DNA of 64,000 nt from Vicinamibacteria bacterium (GTDB taxonomy: Bacteria > Acidobacteriota > Vicinamibacteria > Fen-336), in assembly GCA_035570235.1 (NCBI GenBank), contig DATMML010000073.1, positions 1 through 64,000 of the forward strand, in the 5' to 3' direction. The notes beneath the pieces were generated by a model. That model was not told the origin of the DNA and ran no database searches. It saw nothing but the letters and a program-made list of their open reading frames with translations. Positions 14,530-23,146 of the stretch are shown in pieces (the first letter of the stretch is position 1; each line of letters starts with the position of its first letter). Both the position numbers and the translations under genes were made by a program.

Positions 14530-15597
14530 ATGACGCAGTCACGCCAGTTCCACGACGGTCGTGCGGACGGCCTCATCCCCTTGGAGAGCTTGGACCTTGA
14601 TCAGGTCACGTCGTTCGCGTCCCTGCTGCGCGGCATGTCCAGGACCGCCTTCAGCGGCCGCGCGCTGGGCGAAGCTTTGGACGTGACCCTGGCCATGGTC
14701 CGAGACCCCGAGTGCAAAGTGGTGCTGACCCTCTCCGGGGCCATGACCATCGCCAAGATGGGCAAAGTCATCGCCAAGATGATCGACACGGGGATGGTAC
14801 AGGCGGTGGTCTCCACCGGCGCCCTCATGGCCCACGGCCTTTCCGAGGCCGTGGGCATGGTCCACTACCGTCACGACCCCCGCCTGAGCGACGAAGAGTT
14901 GTTCGACAAGGGCTACAACCGGGTCTACGACACCCTGGAGATGGAGGCCAATCTCAACTACGTGGAGGAGTTTTCGTCCCGGGCCCTGGAGGGCGTGCCC
15001 CCGGAACGGGAGCTGTCGAGCGAGGTCGTGTGCCGCGCTCTGGGGCGCGTCCTGGCCGCGGAGCCGGAGGGCACGGGCGTCTTGCGCAGCGCTTACTTGA
15101 AGCAGGTGCCGGTGTACGTTCCCGCTTTCACCGACTCGGAGCTCGGCCTCGACCTCTCCACCTGGGCCATGAAGCAAGCCCAGGCCCGCGGGGTAAAGGA
15201 CCCCCTGGCTCTGCTCTCCCACACCCCGCGCTACAACCCCTACCTGGACCTCAATAGCTTTGCCCGCTTCGCGTTGGACGCGAAGCGGCTTGGTATTTTC
15301 ACCATCGGGGGCGGGGTGCCCCGCAACTGGGCCCAGGAAGTGGGCCCCTACATCGACATCACCAACCACCGGTTGGGCCTCGATCTGAAGCCGCCCCGCT
15401 ATCAGTATGGAGTGCGCATCTGCCCGGAGCCCGCGCACTGGGGCGGGCTCTCCGGTTGCACGTATTCGGAGGGCGTGTCCTGGGGGAAGTTCGTGCCCTT
15501 GTCGGAGGGGGGACGCTTCGCCGAGGTCTACGCGGACGCCACCACCGTCTGGCCGTTGCTGATCAAAGGCGTGCTCGAGGAGCTGGACGCGCGCTGA
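14530..15597 (+). CDS. Deoxyhypusine synthase-like protein (possible homospermidine synthase)
   Basis: 355 residues. The fold signatures of deoxyhypusine synthase are present: KVVLTLSGAMTIAKMGKVI (NAD-binding), VSTGALMAHGLSEA, YDTLEMEANLNYVEEF, IGGGVPRNWAQEVGPYI and the active-site lysine K320 in EGVSWGKF. In eukaryotes the enzyme transfers a butylamine from spermidine to eIF5A. Bacteria lack that target, and several bacterial homologues make homospermidine from putrescine or spermidine. That activity is the likeliest here, but unproven. The start is chosen at ATG 14530 because it follows the TACCAT box. A strong hairpin (15629-15654) ends the transcript. Confidence 0.88.
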   Translation: MTQSRQFHDGRADGLIPLESLDLDQVTSFASLLRGMSRTAFSGRALGEALDVTLAMVRDPECKVVLTLSGAMTIAKMGKVIAKMIDTGMVQAVVSTGALMAHGLSEAVGMVHYRHDPRLSDEELFDKGYNRVYDTLEMEANLNYVEEFSSRALEGVPPERELSSEVVCRALGRVLAAEPEGTGVLRSAYLKQVPVYVPAFTDSELGLDLSTWAMKQAQARGVKDPLALLSHTPRYNPYLDLNSFARFALDAKRLGIFTIGGGVPRNWAQEVGPYIDITNHRLGLDLKPPRYQYGVRICPEPAHWGGLSGCTYSEGVSWGKFVPLSEGGRFAEVYADATTVWPLLIKGVLEELDAR

Positions 15598-15628
15598 TCC
15601 CTAAACCGCGCCACGCCCGGAAGCGGCC

Positions 15629-15654
15629 AGGGGCGCTCCTCACGGAGCGCCCCT
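15629..15654. terminator. 11-bp hairpin between convergent genes
   Basis: AGGGGCGCTCC (15629-15639) and GGAGCGCCCCT (15644-15654) form a perfect stem with a 4-base loop. It lies between the convergent DHS-like and HhH genes, so it can terminate both. There is no T-run on either side, as is common in high-GC genomes. Confidence 0.65.
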
Positions 15655-15664
15655 GCCCTTGCCC

Positions 15665-15988
15665 TCACTTCTGCTTGGCGATGATCTGGTCCTTGATCTT
15701 GTCGTAAGTGGCCTGGGGAATGATCTTCTTGTCCACCAGCTCGTTCTTGCCCCGGTAGGGACGCCCCTCGACGATCTTCTTCGAGTAGGCCTCGCCGATC
15801 CCGGGTAGCGTCTGCAGGTCCTTGGCGCTGGCGGAGTTGATGTCCATCAGCTCCTTCTTGTCCGCCGCCTTCTTCTCGGTCGCCGCCGACTTGTCCGTCT
15901 TCGGATTGTCGGCCCGTACGGGAATGGCGGCCAGGGAGACCACGGCCAGAGCCGCCAGGAGCGGCAGGAGCCTCTTCAGAATTCGCAT
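15665..15988 (-). CDS. Secreted helix-hairpin-helix protein (ComEA-like)
   Basis: 107 residues. A signal peptide ([25 protein letters not shown]) precedes a Lys/Ala-rich linker and a helix-hairpin-helix DNA-binding motif ([25 protein letters not shown]). This is the ComEA layout, so a periplasmic DNA-binding role in uptake is possible, though the C-terminal part ([14 protein letters not shown]) is also common in secreted HhH proteins without known competence function. The ATG at 15988 has GAGGAG 9 bases upstream; an ATG three codons earlier would overlap that spacing. Confidence 0.82.
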   Translation of the reverse strand: MRILKRLLPLLAALAVVSLAAIPVRADNPKTDKSAATEKKAADKKELMDINSASAKDLQTLPGIGEAYSKKIVEGRPYRGKNELVDKKIIPQATYDKIKDQIIAKQK

Positions 15989-16111
15989 AGCGATCATCTC
16001 CTCGTCTAAGGAAAAACAGCCGGAGTCTAGGTCCACCATACCCTTCCTCCGCTCAGCCGTCCAGCCCGCGCCTTGCGGCTCCGCGGGGGCCCCCATAGAA
16101 TGCCCGCGACC

Positions 16112-17707
16112 ATGGCCAGCCAATACGACGCCATCGTGGTGGGCGGAGGGCACAACGGCCTCGTGAACGCGGCCTACCTGGCGCGGGCGGGCAAGAAGGT
16201 GCTGGTGCTCGAACGCCGGCACCTCCTGGGGGGGGCGGCGGTGACGGAGGAGGTATTCCCGGGGTTTCACTTCTCGGTCTGCTCCTACGTGGTCTCCCTG
16301 CTGCGGCCCGAGATCATCCGTGAACTGGACCTGCCCCGCCACGGCCTGGAGATCCTTCCCCTGGACGGCACCTTCACCCCCATGCCCGATGGCGACTACC
16401 TCTGGCGCATGGGCGACCACGCGCGTACTCGGCGCGAGATATACCGCCATTCTCCATTGGACGCGGAAGCCTACGATGAGTACGCGAAGGCCATGGTAGA
16501 CATGGCCCGCTTCGTGAAGCCGATCCTGTCCATGGTCCCGCCCGATCCTCTCTCCTTTGACTTGGCCGGGCTGGGGCGCCTCTGGCGGCTGGGCCAGCGC
16601 TTCCGAGGGCTCTCCCGCGGGGACCAGCACAACCTGGTCCAGCTCATGACCATGAGTGCAGCCGACCTCTTGGACCAGTGGTTCGAGACGGACGTGCTGA
16701 AGGCCACCATGTCCGCGAGCGGAATCATCGGGACGTTTCTGGGGGTACGCTCGCCGGGCACCGCCTACGTGCTCCTCCACCACTACATGGGAGAGATCGA
16801 CGGCGCCTTCCGCTCCTGGGGCTTCTCCCGGGGGGGCACGGGGGCTATCAGCCAGGCCATCGCGGGGGCGGCCCGTGAGGCGGGAGCGGAGATCCGCACC
16901 GAGGCTTCGGTGGTCCGGATCAAGGTAACGGGCGGGCGGGCGGTGGGGGTGGTCCTTGAGGGGGGAGAGGAGATCGCAGCCCGCGCCGTGATCTCGAGCG
17001 CGGACCCCCACGTGACCTTCGTCAAGCTCTGCGAGCCGGGCGTCTTGGACGCCGAGTTCCTGGAAGAGGTGCGGCGCTACAAGTTTCGGGGCTCGTCGGG
17101 CAAAGTCAACCTGGCCCTGGACGGCCTCCCGGACTTCAAGAGCCTGCCCGGGCGGGGGCCCCATTTGCGGGGCGCCATCTCGATCTCGCCCAGTGTCGAG
17201 TACATGGAGCGGGCCTACGACGACGCCAAGTACGGCGCCTTCTCACGGCGGCCCTACATCGACGTCGTGATCCCTTCCCTGACCGATCCTTCCGTGGCTC
17301 CCCCCGGCAAGCACGTGCTCTCCTGCTTCGTGCAATACGCCCCCTACAAGCTGAGGGAAGGGACCTGGGACCAGCAGCGAGACGCCTTCGGGGACACCGT
17401 GATCGAGACCCTGGCCGAGCACGCCCCCAACTTGAAGAAGCTGATTCTGCACCGGCAAGTGCTCACCCCCCTGGACTTGGAGCGGGAGTGGAGCCTTACG
17501 GAGGGGAACATCTTCCAGGGCGAGCTGTCCTTGGAGCAGCTGTTCTTCCTGCGGCCGGTGGCAGGCTGGGCGCGCTACCGGACGCCAGTGCGCAACCTCT
17601 ATATGTGCGGGTCGGCGACGCACCCCGGGGGCGGGATCATGGGCGCGCCAGGGCGGATCGCCGCCTTGGAGATCCTGAAGGACTGGAGGCGCGGGAAGGT
17701 GGCATGA
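16112..17707 (+). CDS. FAD-dependent oxidoreductase, phytoene dehydrogenase-like (first of a pair)
   Basis: 531 residues. The Rossmann FAD motif is at the N-terminus ([21 protein letters not shown], then VLVLERR), followed by LGGAAVTEE. The C-terminal FAD contact [20 protein letters not shown] is typical of the PYROXD2/CrtI-like group (COG1233). No carotenoid genes are adjacent, so the substrate is unknown. The start is ATG 16112, which has TAGAAT 10 bases upstream and no SD. The stop overlaps the next gene (ATGA), so the two paralogues are translated together and may act jointly. Confidence 0.88.
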   Translation: MASQYDAIVVGGGHNGLVNAAYLARAGKKVLVLERRHLLGGAAVTEEVFPGFHFSVCSYVVSLLRPEIIRELDLPRHGLEILPLDGTFTPMPDGDYLWRMGDHARTRREIYRHSPLDAEAYDEYAKAMVDMARFVKPILSMVPPDPLSFDLAGLGRLWRLGQRFRGLSRGDQHNLVQLMTMSAADLLDQWFETDVLKATMSASGIIGTFLGVRSPGTAYVLLHHYMGEIDGAFRSWGFSRGGTGAISQAIAGAAREAGAEIRTEASVVRIKVTGGRAVGVVLEGGEEIAARAVISSADPHVTFVKLCEPGVLDAEFLEEVRRYKFRGSSGKVNLALDGLPDFKSLPGRGPHLRGAISISPSVEYMERAYDDAKYGAFSRRPYIDVVIPSLTDPSVAPPGKHVLSCFVQYAPYKLREGTWDQQRDAFGDTVIETLAEHAPNLKKLILHRQVLTPLDLEREWSLTEGNIFQGELSLEQLFFLRPVAGWARYRTPVRNLYMCGSATHPGGGIMGAPGRIAALEILKDWRRGKVA

Positions 17708-19284
17708 GGGCGGACGTCATCGTGGTGGGGGGCGGGCCTAATGGACTGACCGCGGCCGCCCTCCTGGCTAAGGGCGGCCTGAAGCCCCTCGTGCTCGAGC
17801 GCCGCCACCTGGTGGGGGGCGCTGCCGTCACCGAGGAGTTCCACCCCGGTTTCCGGGCCTCCACCGTGGCCCACACCCTCGGCCCCTTCCGTGGCTCCCT
17901 CCTCGCGGAGCTGGGGCTCTTCCCGCAGGGGCTCACGCTCATCGAGCCGGAGCCACGCCTGTTCGCGCCCCGGCCGGACGGACGCGGCCTTCTCCTGTGG
18001 GGCGATCCCGAGAAGACCGCAGCCGAGATCGGCCGCTTCTCGACCGCCGATGCCAGGAGCTATCCTGAGTTCCACCGTTCCCTGGGTCGGATCTCCGCCC
18101 TCCTCGCACGGCTGCTCACCATGACCCCGCCCGACCTCGACTCCCCCCGGCCGCGCGACCTCTGGCCGCTGCTGGGCCTGGGCCTCGGCTTCCGGCGGCT
18201 CGGGCGCAAGGATGCGCACCGGCTGCTGCGCTGGGGCCCCATGGCGGTTGCGGACTTCGTGCAGGAATGGTTCGGCAACGAGCTTCTGCGCGCCGTGGTC
18301 GCCGCGCGGGGTCTTAAGGGCATGTTCGCCGGGCCCTGGTCCGCGGGCACCACGGCCAACCTGCTGCTGCAGGCAGCGGCAGGGGCCGGCAACGGCGCCG
18401 GCGACACCGTGCTCGTCAAGGGCGGGCTGGGGGCGCTCACAGGGGCCGTGGCCGCGGCCGCGCGGGGCTTCGGGGCCGAGATCCGCACGGGTGCGGAGGT
18501 GGAACGCATCATTACGAAGCAGGGGCGAGTGAGCGGCGTGCTCCTGGCGGGGGGGGAGGAGATCCCAGCCCCCACGGTGGTGTCGGGGCTCGACCCCCAG
18601 AGCACCTTCCTGAGATTGGTGGACCCTGCCCTCCTCGACCCCGACGACCTCCGTCGCATCCGTAACTATCGCCAGGGGGGCATGGCCTCCAAGGTTAACC
18701 TGGCCCTTGCCCGCCTCCCCGCCTTCGGGCTCGATGCCGGGGAGGCGCCCGCGCTCCTGCGGGGGCGGCTCCACATCGGACCCGAGCTCGACGCTCTCGA
18801 GCGAGCCTTCGACGACGCCAAGCACGGCGGCATCTCGCAGCGTCCTTACCTGGACGTCACCATCCCCTCCCTGGTCGACCCCGACCTGGCCCCGCCCGGA
18901 AACCACGTCATGTCCGTCTACGCGCAATACACCCCCCGCAAGCTGAGAGCGGGAGACTGGAAACAGCGCACCCCGGAGGTGCTGGAGGCGGTGCTCGCCA
19001 CCCTCGAGGACTATTCGCCCGGTCTCCGCGGCCTCGTCGTCGGCCACCAGGTACTGACTCCTCTGGACCTAGAGGAGACCTACGGCATCACGGGGGGCCA
19101 TCCCTTTCACGGGGAGCCTTCCCTCGACCAGCTCTTTCTGGCCCGGCCGCTTCTGGGCTGGGCCCGCTATCGCGGGCCGGTTGAGGGCCTCTACATGTGC
19201 GGCGCGGGCACGCACCCCGGGGGCGGCGTCACCGGTGGCCCGGGAGCCAATGCCGCGCGCGAGATCCTGCGCGATCTCCGCTGA
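17704..19284 (+). CDS. FAD-dependent oxidoreductase, phytoene dehydrogenase-like (second of a pair)
   Basis: 526 residues and clearly paralogous to its neighbour along the whole length: [35 protein letters not shown], a shared AFDDAKHGGISQRPYLDVTIPS stretch and the end LYMCGAGTHPGGGVTGGPGAN. It starts inside the stop codon of the first gene (ATGA). Tandem, coupled COG1233 proteins suggest either a heterodimer or consecutive oxidations of related substrates (inference). Confidence 0.88.
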   Translation: MRADVIVVGGGPNGLTAAALLAKGGLKPLVLERRHLVGGAAVTEEFHPGFRASTVAHTLGPFRGSLLAELGLFPQGLTLIEPEPRLFAPRPDGRGLLLWGDPEKTAAEIGRFSTADARSYPEFHRSLGRISALLARLLTMTPPDLDSPRPRDLWPLLGLGLGFRRLGRKDAHRLLRWGPMAVADFVQEWFGNELLRAVVAARGLKGMFAGPWSAGTTANLLLQAAAGAGNGAGDTVLVKGGLGALTGAVAAAARGFGAEIRTGAEVERIITKQGRVSGVLLAGGEEIPAPTVVSGLDPQSTFLRLVDPALLDPDDLRRIRNYRQGGMASKVNLALARLPAFGLDAGEAPALLRGRLHIGPELDALERAFDDAKHGGISQRPYLDVTIPSLVDPDLAPPGNHVMSVYAQYTPRKLRAGDWKQRTPEVLEAVLATLEDYSPGLRGLVVGHQVLTPLDLEETYGITGGHPFHGEPSLDQLFLARPLLGWARYRGPVEGLYMCGAGTHPGGGVTGGPGANAAREILRDLR

Positions 19285-19412
19285 TCACCGAGGGCGAGGG
19301 CAGCCTCTCTGAAGGCCGGCAACTACGAGCTACGGTCCCTCTCTAGGAGTTGGAGGACGATAGCACCCCCAAGCCTCAGCCTCGGCGATTCCCGTCCATG
19401 GCGACCGCCGTC

Positions 19413-19796
19413 CTACTCGCTCAGGTCGATCGCATCGACCTTGTCAGGATAGAAGGCGATCATCTCCTTTAGGGCGGACATCTCGTCGTACGGCTGCTCG
19501 TAGCTCCATACGGCGTTTTCTGGTCCATTCACGAAGGAAAAATAAGACGCATCGCCTTTGAACGGGCAGTGCGTGGAATGTGTTGTGCGCGTGAGCCGCT
19601 GCATCTTCACGTCCTTGCGGGGCAAGTAGTAGACAGGAGGATAGCGGCTCTCCTGGAGCGCGATCGCGTCGCGGGTATCGGCGATGACTTCGCCCTTGAA
19701 CGTTACCCGTACGCGCACGCCCGCGGGCTTCGTGGTAACGCGGTGGTCGGGGTGCTCTTTGAAACCCGGGGCTGGGTTAGGGAGCGACTCTTTCAT
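19413..19796 (-). CDS. DUF427 domain protein
   Basis: 127 residues covering one DUF427 (COG2343) domain: VRVTFKGEVIADTRDAIALQE, PPVYYLPRKDV, and the signature STHCPFKGDASYFSF, then AVWSYEQPYDEM. The family has a compact beta-tent fold and no established reaction. The ATG has GGAGG 5 bases upstream. It stands alone, convergent to the oxidoreductase pair. Confidence 0.88.
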   Translation of the reverse strand: MKESLPNPAPGFKEHPDHRVTTKPAGVRVRVTFKGEVIADTRDAIALQESRYPPVYYLPRKDVKMQRLTRTTHSTHCPFKGDASYFSFVNGPENAVWSYEQPYDEMSALKEMIAFYPDKVDAIDLSE

Positions 19797-20107
19797 CGAA
19801 TCCTCCGCACGTGGCGGGAAAGCCCCCTAACCGCGCAGGAGCCCCCCACCACCTGGACGGCAACCATCGAAGTGAACGGCCCGGCTGCAGGCGGCACGCC
19901 AGAACGACGCTTGCCTTCACCTTCCCGGTATTATCGTCGCTTAGATCACCGGGCCAAAGGGAACCGAGCCGGCTGGGCCGAGGGAGCGACCCAACCACGG
20001 AATGTTCGGCCTCCCGATCCATTATTGGACCCCGTACCGGCCGGCCCCCGAGCGTTGACAGCCGAGCCCCTGCCCTCTAAGATCATCGTTTGTTCGCCAG
20101 CCTCCGT
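19797..20107. other. Spacer between DUF427 gene and tRNA-Leu
   Basis: 311 bases with no gene I can support. The right end holds the tRNA promoter (20053-20081). A GATAAT on the minus strand near 19930 could serve the DUF427 gene, but it is about 135 bases from that start and lacks a matching -35. Confidence 0.4.
20053..20081 (+). promoter_or_regulatory. Sigma-70 promoter of tRNA-Leu
   Basis: TTGACA (20053-20058), a 17-base spacer, then TAAGAT (20076-20081). The predicted start at about 20088 leaves a leader of roughly 20 bases before the tRNA. The ffh promoter uses the same two hexamers and spacing. Confidence 0.75.
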
Positions 20108-20192
20108 GCCGGAGTGGTGGAATTGGCAGACACGCACGTTTGAGGGGCGTGTGGGGAAACCCGTGCGGGTTCGAGTCCCGCCTCCGGCACCA
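20108..20192 (+). tRNA. tRNA-Leu (anticodon GAG)
   Basis: 85 bases including an encoded CCA. Acceptor arms GCCGGAG (20108-20114) and CTCCGGC (20182-20188) pair fully, with discriminator A and CCA at 20190-20192. The D-loop region GGAATTGGCAGACAC, the T-arm CGGGTTCGAGTCCCG and a long class II variable arm identify a leucine tRNA. The anticodon loop is TTGAGGG with anticodon GAG at 20142-20144, reading CUC and CUU codons. It ends 5 bases before the stop codon of the convergent membrane protein gene. Confidence 0.95.
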
Positions 20193-20197
20193 CTGCT

Positions 20198-22840
20198 TCA
20201 GGCCTCGGCCAGCGCGCTGAACGCCAGCAGGACAAGGGGCAGGGCTACGGCCTCGGCGGAGACGCCCCGCGACAGGAAGAGGCCGAGCCCTACGGCCAGG
20301 CCCGCGAGGGCCAGCGGCGACGGCTCTCCCCGGGACGCCAGCAGCAGGGCCCCCATCGCCAGCACCGCCGCCAGCGGGGCCAGGGCAAAGACGGCGAGGG
20401 CGAGGGTACCGTCGGGCGCGCCCCAGTAAAGGAAGAGGTTGGCCAGGCCCAGGCCCGGGCCCACTCCCCCTTCCGCCCACATCGCGGCCGCAAACGCCCC
20501 CGCGTCGGGCAGGACCGTAGGCAGGACCAGGACCAGATAGCCCGCCACGACCCCTCCGAGGGCGCGCGGCCAGAGAACCCGGCCCCCGCGGGCCAGCGGC
20601 GCGAGCAGGAAGGGCACCCCCAGCCAGGCTCGGTGGTCGAGGGCGCCGGCCGCACCCGCCACGGCTCCGGCCAGGAAAGCCCGGCCACCAGTCGCCAGGG
20701 CCAGACTCCCGAGAAGCGCCACCAGGGGCAGGGCGGCGGGCGATCCGAACACCGTGCCGAGGGCGAGAGGAGGGGCCAGACCGGCCAGGGCCAGAGCGAG
20801 CGGGCGCTCCGCGGGTCTGCCCAGGCCGGCCGCGAGCGCCATGAGAAGGCCGAGAGCCAATAGCGTGATGATGCGCGGGTCGCGGGTCCCGGCGACGAGG
20901 GCGGCCAGCGTGGTGGAGCCGGGGGGGAGAACGGGGTCCTCGGGGACGAGGGCACCGGGCGGATCCATTCGGAAGCTGGTCGTCCAGGCCTCGCGGCCGG
21001 CCCCCGACCCCGCAGGGGGTGCGTCCGCGAACGGGCTCCGGCCGTGGGTGAGGCGCTGAGCGTCGGACGCTACTCGGACCACCCAGTCGTCCTGGGCGCG
21101 CGGCGTGCCCGTCCACCGGCCAACCGAGATGACGACCAGGGTCGGTACCACGACCACCGACACCACGGCCAGAACCACCAGCCCCGCCCGCAGGCGGGCG
21201 GAGGCTCCGAGGGCAAAGAGCAGGAGGTAAACCAGGGCCAGGCCGGCGGCGGTCGCGCTCAGCAAGAGCCCCAAAGGATCGGCGGTGAGATGGATACCCG
21301 CGCGGGGGGCGAGGATCGCACAGAGACCCTTGAGCCTCAGGGGAAGGCCTCCGGCCACCGCGTCCTCCCAAGTCGTGCGAAAGACCGCGTGCTCCGCCAT
21401 CTCGACGGCAAGGGCCAAGAGGAGGAGGGGAACGGCCGCCACGTCCGCCTCCCGGCGAAGGACGAGGAACGCCAGGGGCAATAACACCGCCACCGGAATC
21501 AGGTAGTTCGGATGCACGACCCGGGAGAAATAGAGCGAGGCCAGGAGTGCCCCGCTGCCCGTGATGAGGGCGGTGGCGGCTCCGCCCCTGCGCAGCTGCA
21601 CGTGCAGCAGGAGGAGGCCCCAGGGGACGAGCAAGAGGTAGAACAGGCTGAACGGAAAGTAGTCGCGCAGGCTGGCCACGCGGCCGAAATAGATGAGGAA
21701 GTTGGCGAAGCCGAACCCCGGCGTCCCCCCGAGCGGATAGTTGTCACCTCCGGGCAGGCCGACGTTGTAGACGAAGATGTCACGGTAGAAGGCCCGGAGG
21801 TCGAGCGCGGCCACGGGCGCCACCACGGCCACGAAGACGAGGGTGGCGACGGCGGCCGGACGTGCCATCCGAAGGAGCGCGGAGCGGCTCCCCAGACCAC
21901 GCCAGTCTCGGGCCCCGGAGAGGTGGACGAGCAAGAACGGGGCGAAGGGCCAGGCCAGCTGCTTGGTCGCGCAGGCGAAGCCCAGGGCGAGGGCGCAAAG
22001 AAGCGGTCGATCCGCGCGCGCGAGGCGGACGGCGCCCAGGATCAGAGCTACGAAAATGATGTCGTTGGCCCCGAAGATTTGGTGCCAGTACGCGAGGGGG
22101 TTCAGGGCGACGAGGGCAGCGGCGGCGAGCCGCGCCGACGCTCCCTCCGCGTAGCCCACCGCCAGCCACACCGCCAGCCCGTAGGCGAGCAGGGTCACGA
22201 GGCGGGGGTCGAAGAACCCGAAGAGCGCCCGGCCGGCCAGATAGAAAGGCATCATCACGAGGTGCGTGCCGGGCAGATACGCGTGATGGTGCAGGATGGG
22301 ATTCCCCCCGAAGGCCTCCCAGAAGCGGGAGACCCTCGCCTCCTTGCCCAAGATCGAGTCCGAGTAGTCCGCGCCGTAGGGACTCTGGCCGGCCAGGATC
22401 TTGTCGAGGGCGAGGGGAATCTGGACCACGCCCCCGTCCTGGCCGTAGGGTCGGTCCATCCACCGGCCCATGGCCACGAAGGCGAGGCTCGGACCCACGA
22501 CCAGAGCCGCGCTGGCCGCGGCGATCACTGCCGCCCGCAGCCGCGGTCGCGCTCCGAAGGTGGCCAGGGCGAGGTACACGAGGGCGAGACCGGTGGCCAC
22601 CGCGCCCAGGACCAGGGCTATGGGGTCGCGGTCGAGACCGGACCCCGGGCGGGGAAGCCAGGGGGCGATCCACTCCGGCAACGCCGCCAGATGCGGGTCG
22701 TGGAGCAGCCGCCAGGCCAGAACGCGTGGGGGATCGTGCAGGAGCAGATCCCGCGCGATCAGGAGGAGAAGCGCGGGGACGATGGCGGCATCAAGGCTCG
22801 GGAGGCGGGGCTTCGCCGGGGCCTGGGCCTCTGCTTCCAG
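20198..22840 (-). CDS. Polytopic membrane protein with internal duplication (GT-C glycosyltransferase-like)
   Basis: About 880 residues and some 20 hydrophobic segments. Two halves repeat the same layout. Half one opens with [19 protein letters not shown] and [17 protein letters not shown]; half two with [19 protein letters not shown] and [17 protein letters not shown]. Each ends with a matching block ([12 protein letters not shown] and [12 protein letters not shown]). Topology resembles GT-C polyprenyl-phosphate sugar transferases, but no DxD catalytic motif is certain. The start is uncertain: the frame upstream of TTG 22681 encodes another membrane segment ([17 protein letters not shown]) and contains no ATG, GTG or TTG before an in-frame stop. 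CTG 22840, two bases after the upstream gene's stop, is proposed. Confidence 0.72.
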   Translation of the reverse strand: MEAEAQAPAKPRLPSLDAAIVPALLLLIARDLLLHDPPRVLAWRLLHDPHLAALPEWIAPWLPRPGSGLDRDPIALVLGAVATGLALVYLALATFGARPRLRAAVIAAASAALVVGPSLAFVAMGRWMDRPYGQDGGVVQIPLALDKILAGQSPYGADYSDSILGKEARVSRFWEAFGGNPILHHHAYLPGTHLVMMPFYLAGRALFGFFDPRLVTLLAYGLAVWLAVGYAEGASARLAAAALVALNPLAYWHQIFGANDIIFVALILGAVRLARADRPLLCALALGFACATKQLAWPFAPFLLVHLSGARDWRGLGSRSALLRMARPAAVATLVFVAVVAPVAALDLRAFYRDIFVYNVGLPGGDNYPLGGTPGFGFANFLIYFGRVASLRDYFPFSLFYLLLVPWGLLLLHVQLRRGGAATALITGSGALLASLYFSRVVHPNYLIPVAVLLPLAFLVLRREADVAAVPLLLLALAVEMAEHAVFRTTWEDAVAGGLPLRLKGLCAILAPRAGIHLTADPLGLLLSATAAGLALVYLLLFALGASARLRAGLVVLAVVSVVVVPTLVVISVGRWTGTPRAQDDWVVRVASDAQRLTHGRSPFADAPPAGSGAGREAWTTSFRMDPPGALVPEDPVLPPGSTTLAALVAGTRDPRIITLLALGLLMALAAGLGRPAERPLALALAGLAPPLALGTVFGSPAALPLVALLGSLALATGGRAFLAGAVAGAAGALDHRAWLGVPFLLAPLARGGRVLWPRALGGVVAGYLVLVLPTVLPDAGAFAAAMWAEGGVGPGLGLANLFLYWGAPDGTLALAVFALAPLAAVLAMGALLLASRGEPSPLALAGLAVGLGLFLSRGVSAEAVALPLVLLAFSALAEA

Positions 22841-22841
22841 C

Positions 22842-23012
22842 CTACTTCCCGCTCACGGGGGTGACCGTGACCCGCGCCCCGCATGAACAGACAAGGCTTC
22901 TCACCGCCCACTCGATCTTCAGCAAGCGGCCACAGGCGGAGCAGGCGATGTATGTCCCCGCCCCGTAAGTGCCGCGGGGTGTGCGGCGGGACGGAGGCGC
23001 GGACTCTCTCAT
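22842..23012 (-). CDS. Zinc-ribbon microprotein
   Basis: 56 residues, from an ATG with AAGGGGGT upstream. Two cysteine pairs (YIACSACGRLL and LVCSCGARV) form a small zinc ribbon preceded by a basic tail (PPSRRTPRGTYG). The stop TAG is followed after one base by the proposed CTG start of the membrane protein, so the two are probably coupled. I know no specific function. It is short enough to be missed by default gene-calling limits. Confidence 0.6.
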   Translation of the reverse strand: MRESAPPSRRTPRGTYGAGTYIACSACGRLLKIEWAVRSLVCSCGARVTVTPVSGK

Positions 23013-23103
23013 CAAGACCCCCTTGCCGCCGGGTCACGCGCGGGATATCGACGACATCAGCTTACGCCCGCCTTCCGGGAGCGGTCAAGGGGTCCGTTTG
23101 CGT

Positions 23104-23119
23104 GGTCAGGAGCCTGACC
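23104..23119. terminator. Hairpin downstream of the MFS gene
   Basis: GGTCAGG and CCTGACC pair around a 2-base loop, 28 bases after the MFS stop on the minus strand. No T-run follows, so it is a weak terminator candidate. Confidence 0.35.
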
Positions 23120-23146
23120 CCCTTCCGGGTCCGGGCAGGGTCCGGG

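Noticed and set aside
15989-17164. Extension of the HhH protein frame to 499 residues
   Set aside because: It runs antisense through the first oxidoreductase; the signal peptide fixes the start at 15988.
20108-20192. tRNA-Leu as the attachment site of the element
   Set aside because: The integrase is about 16 kb away with ordinary chromosomal genes between, and no repeat of the tRNA 3' end was seen near 4400-4500.
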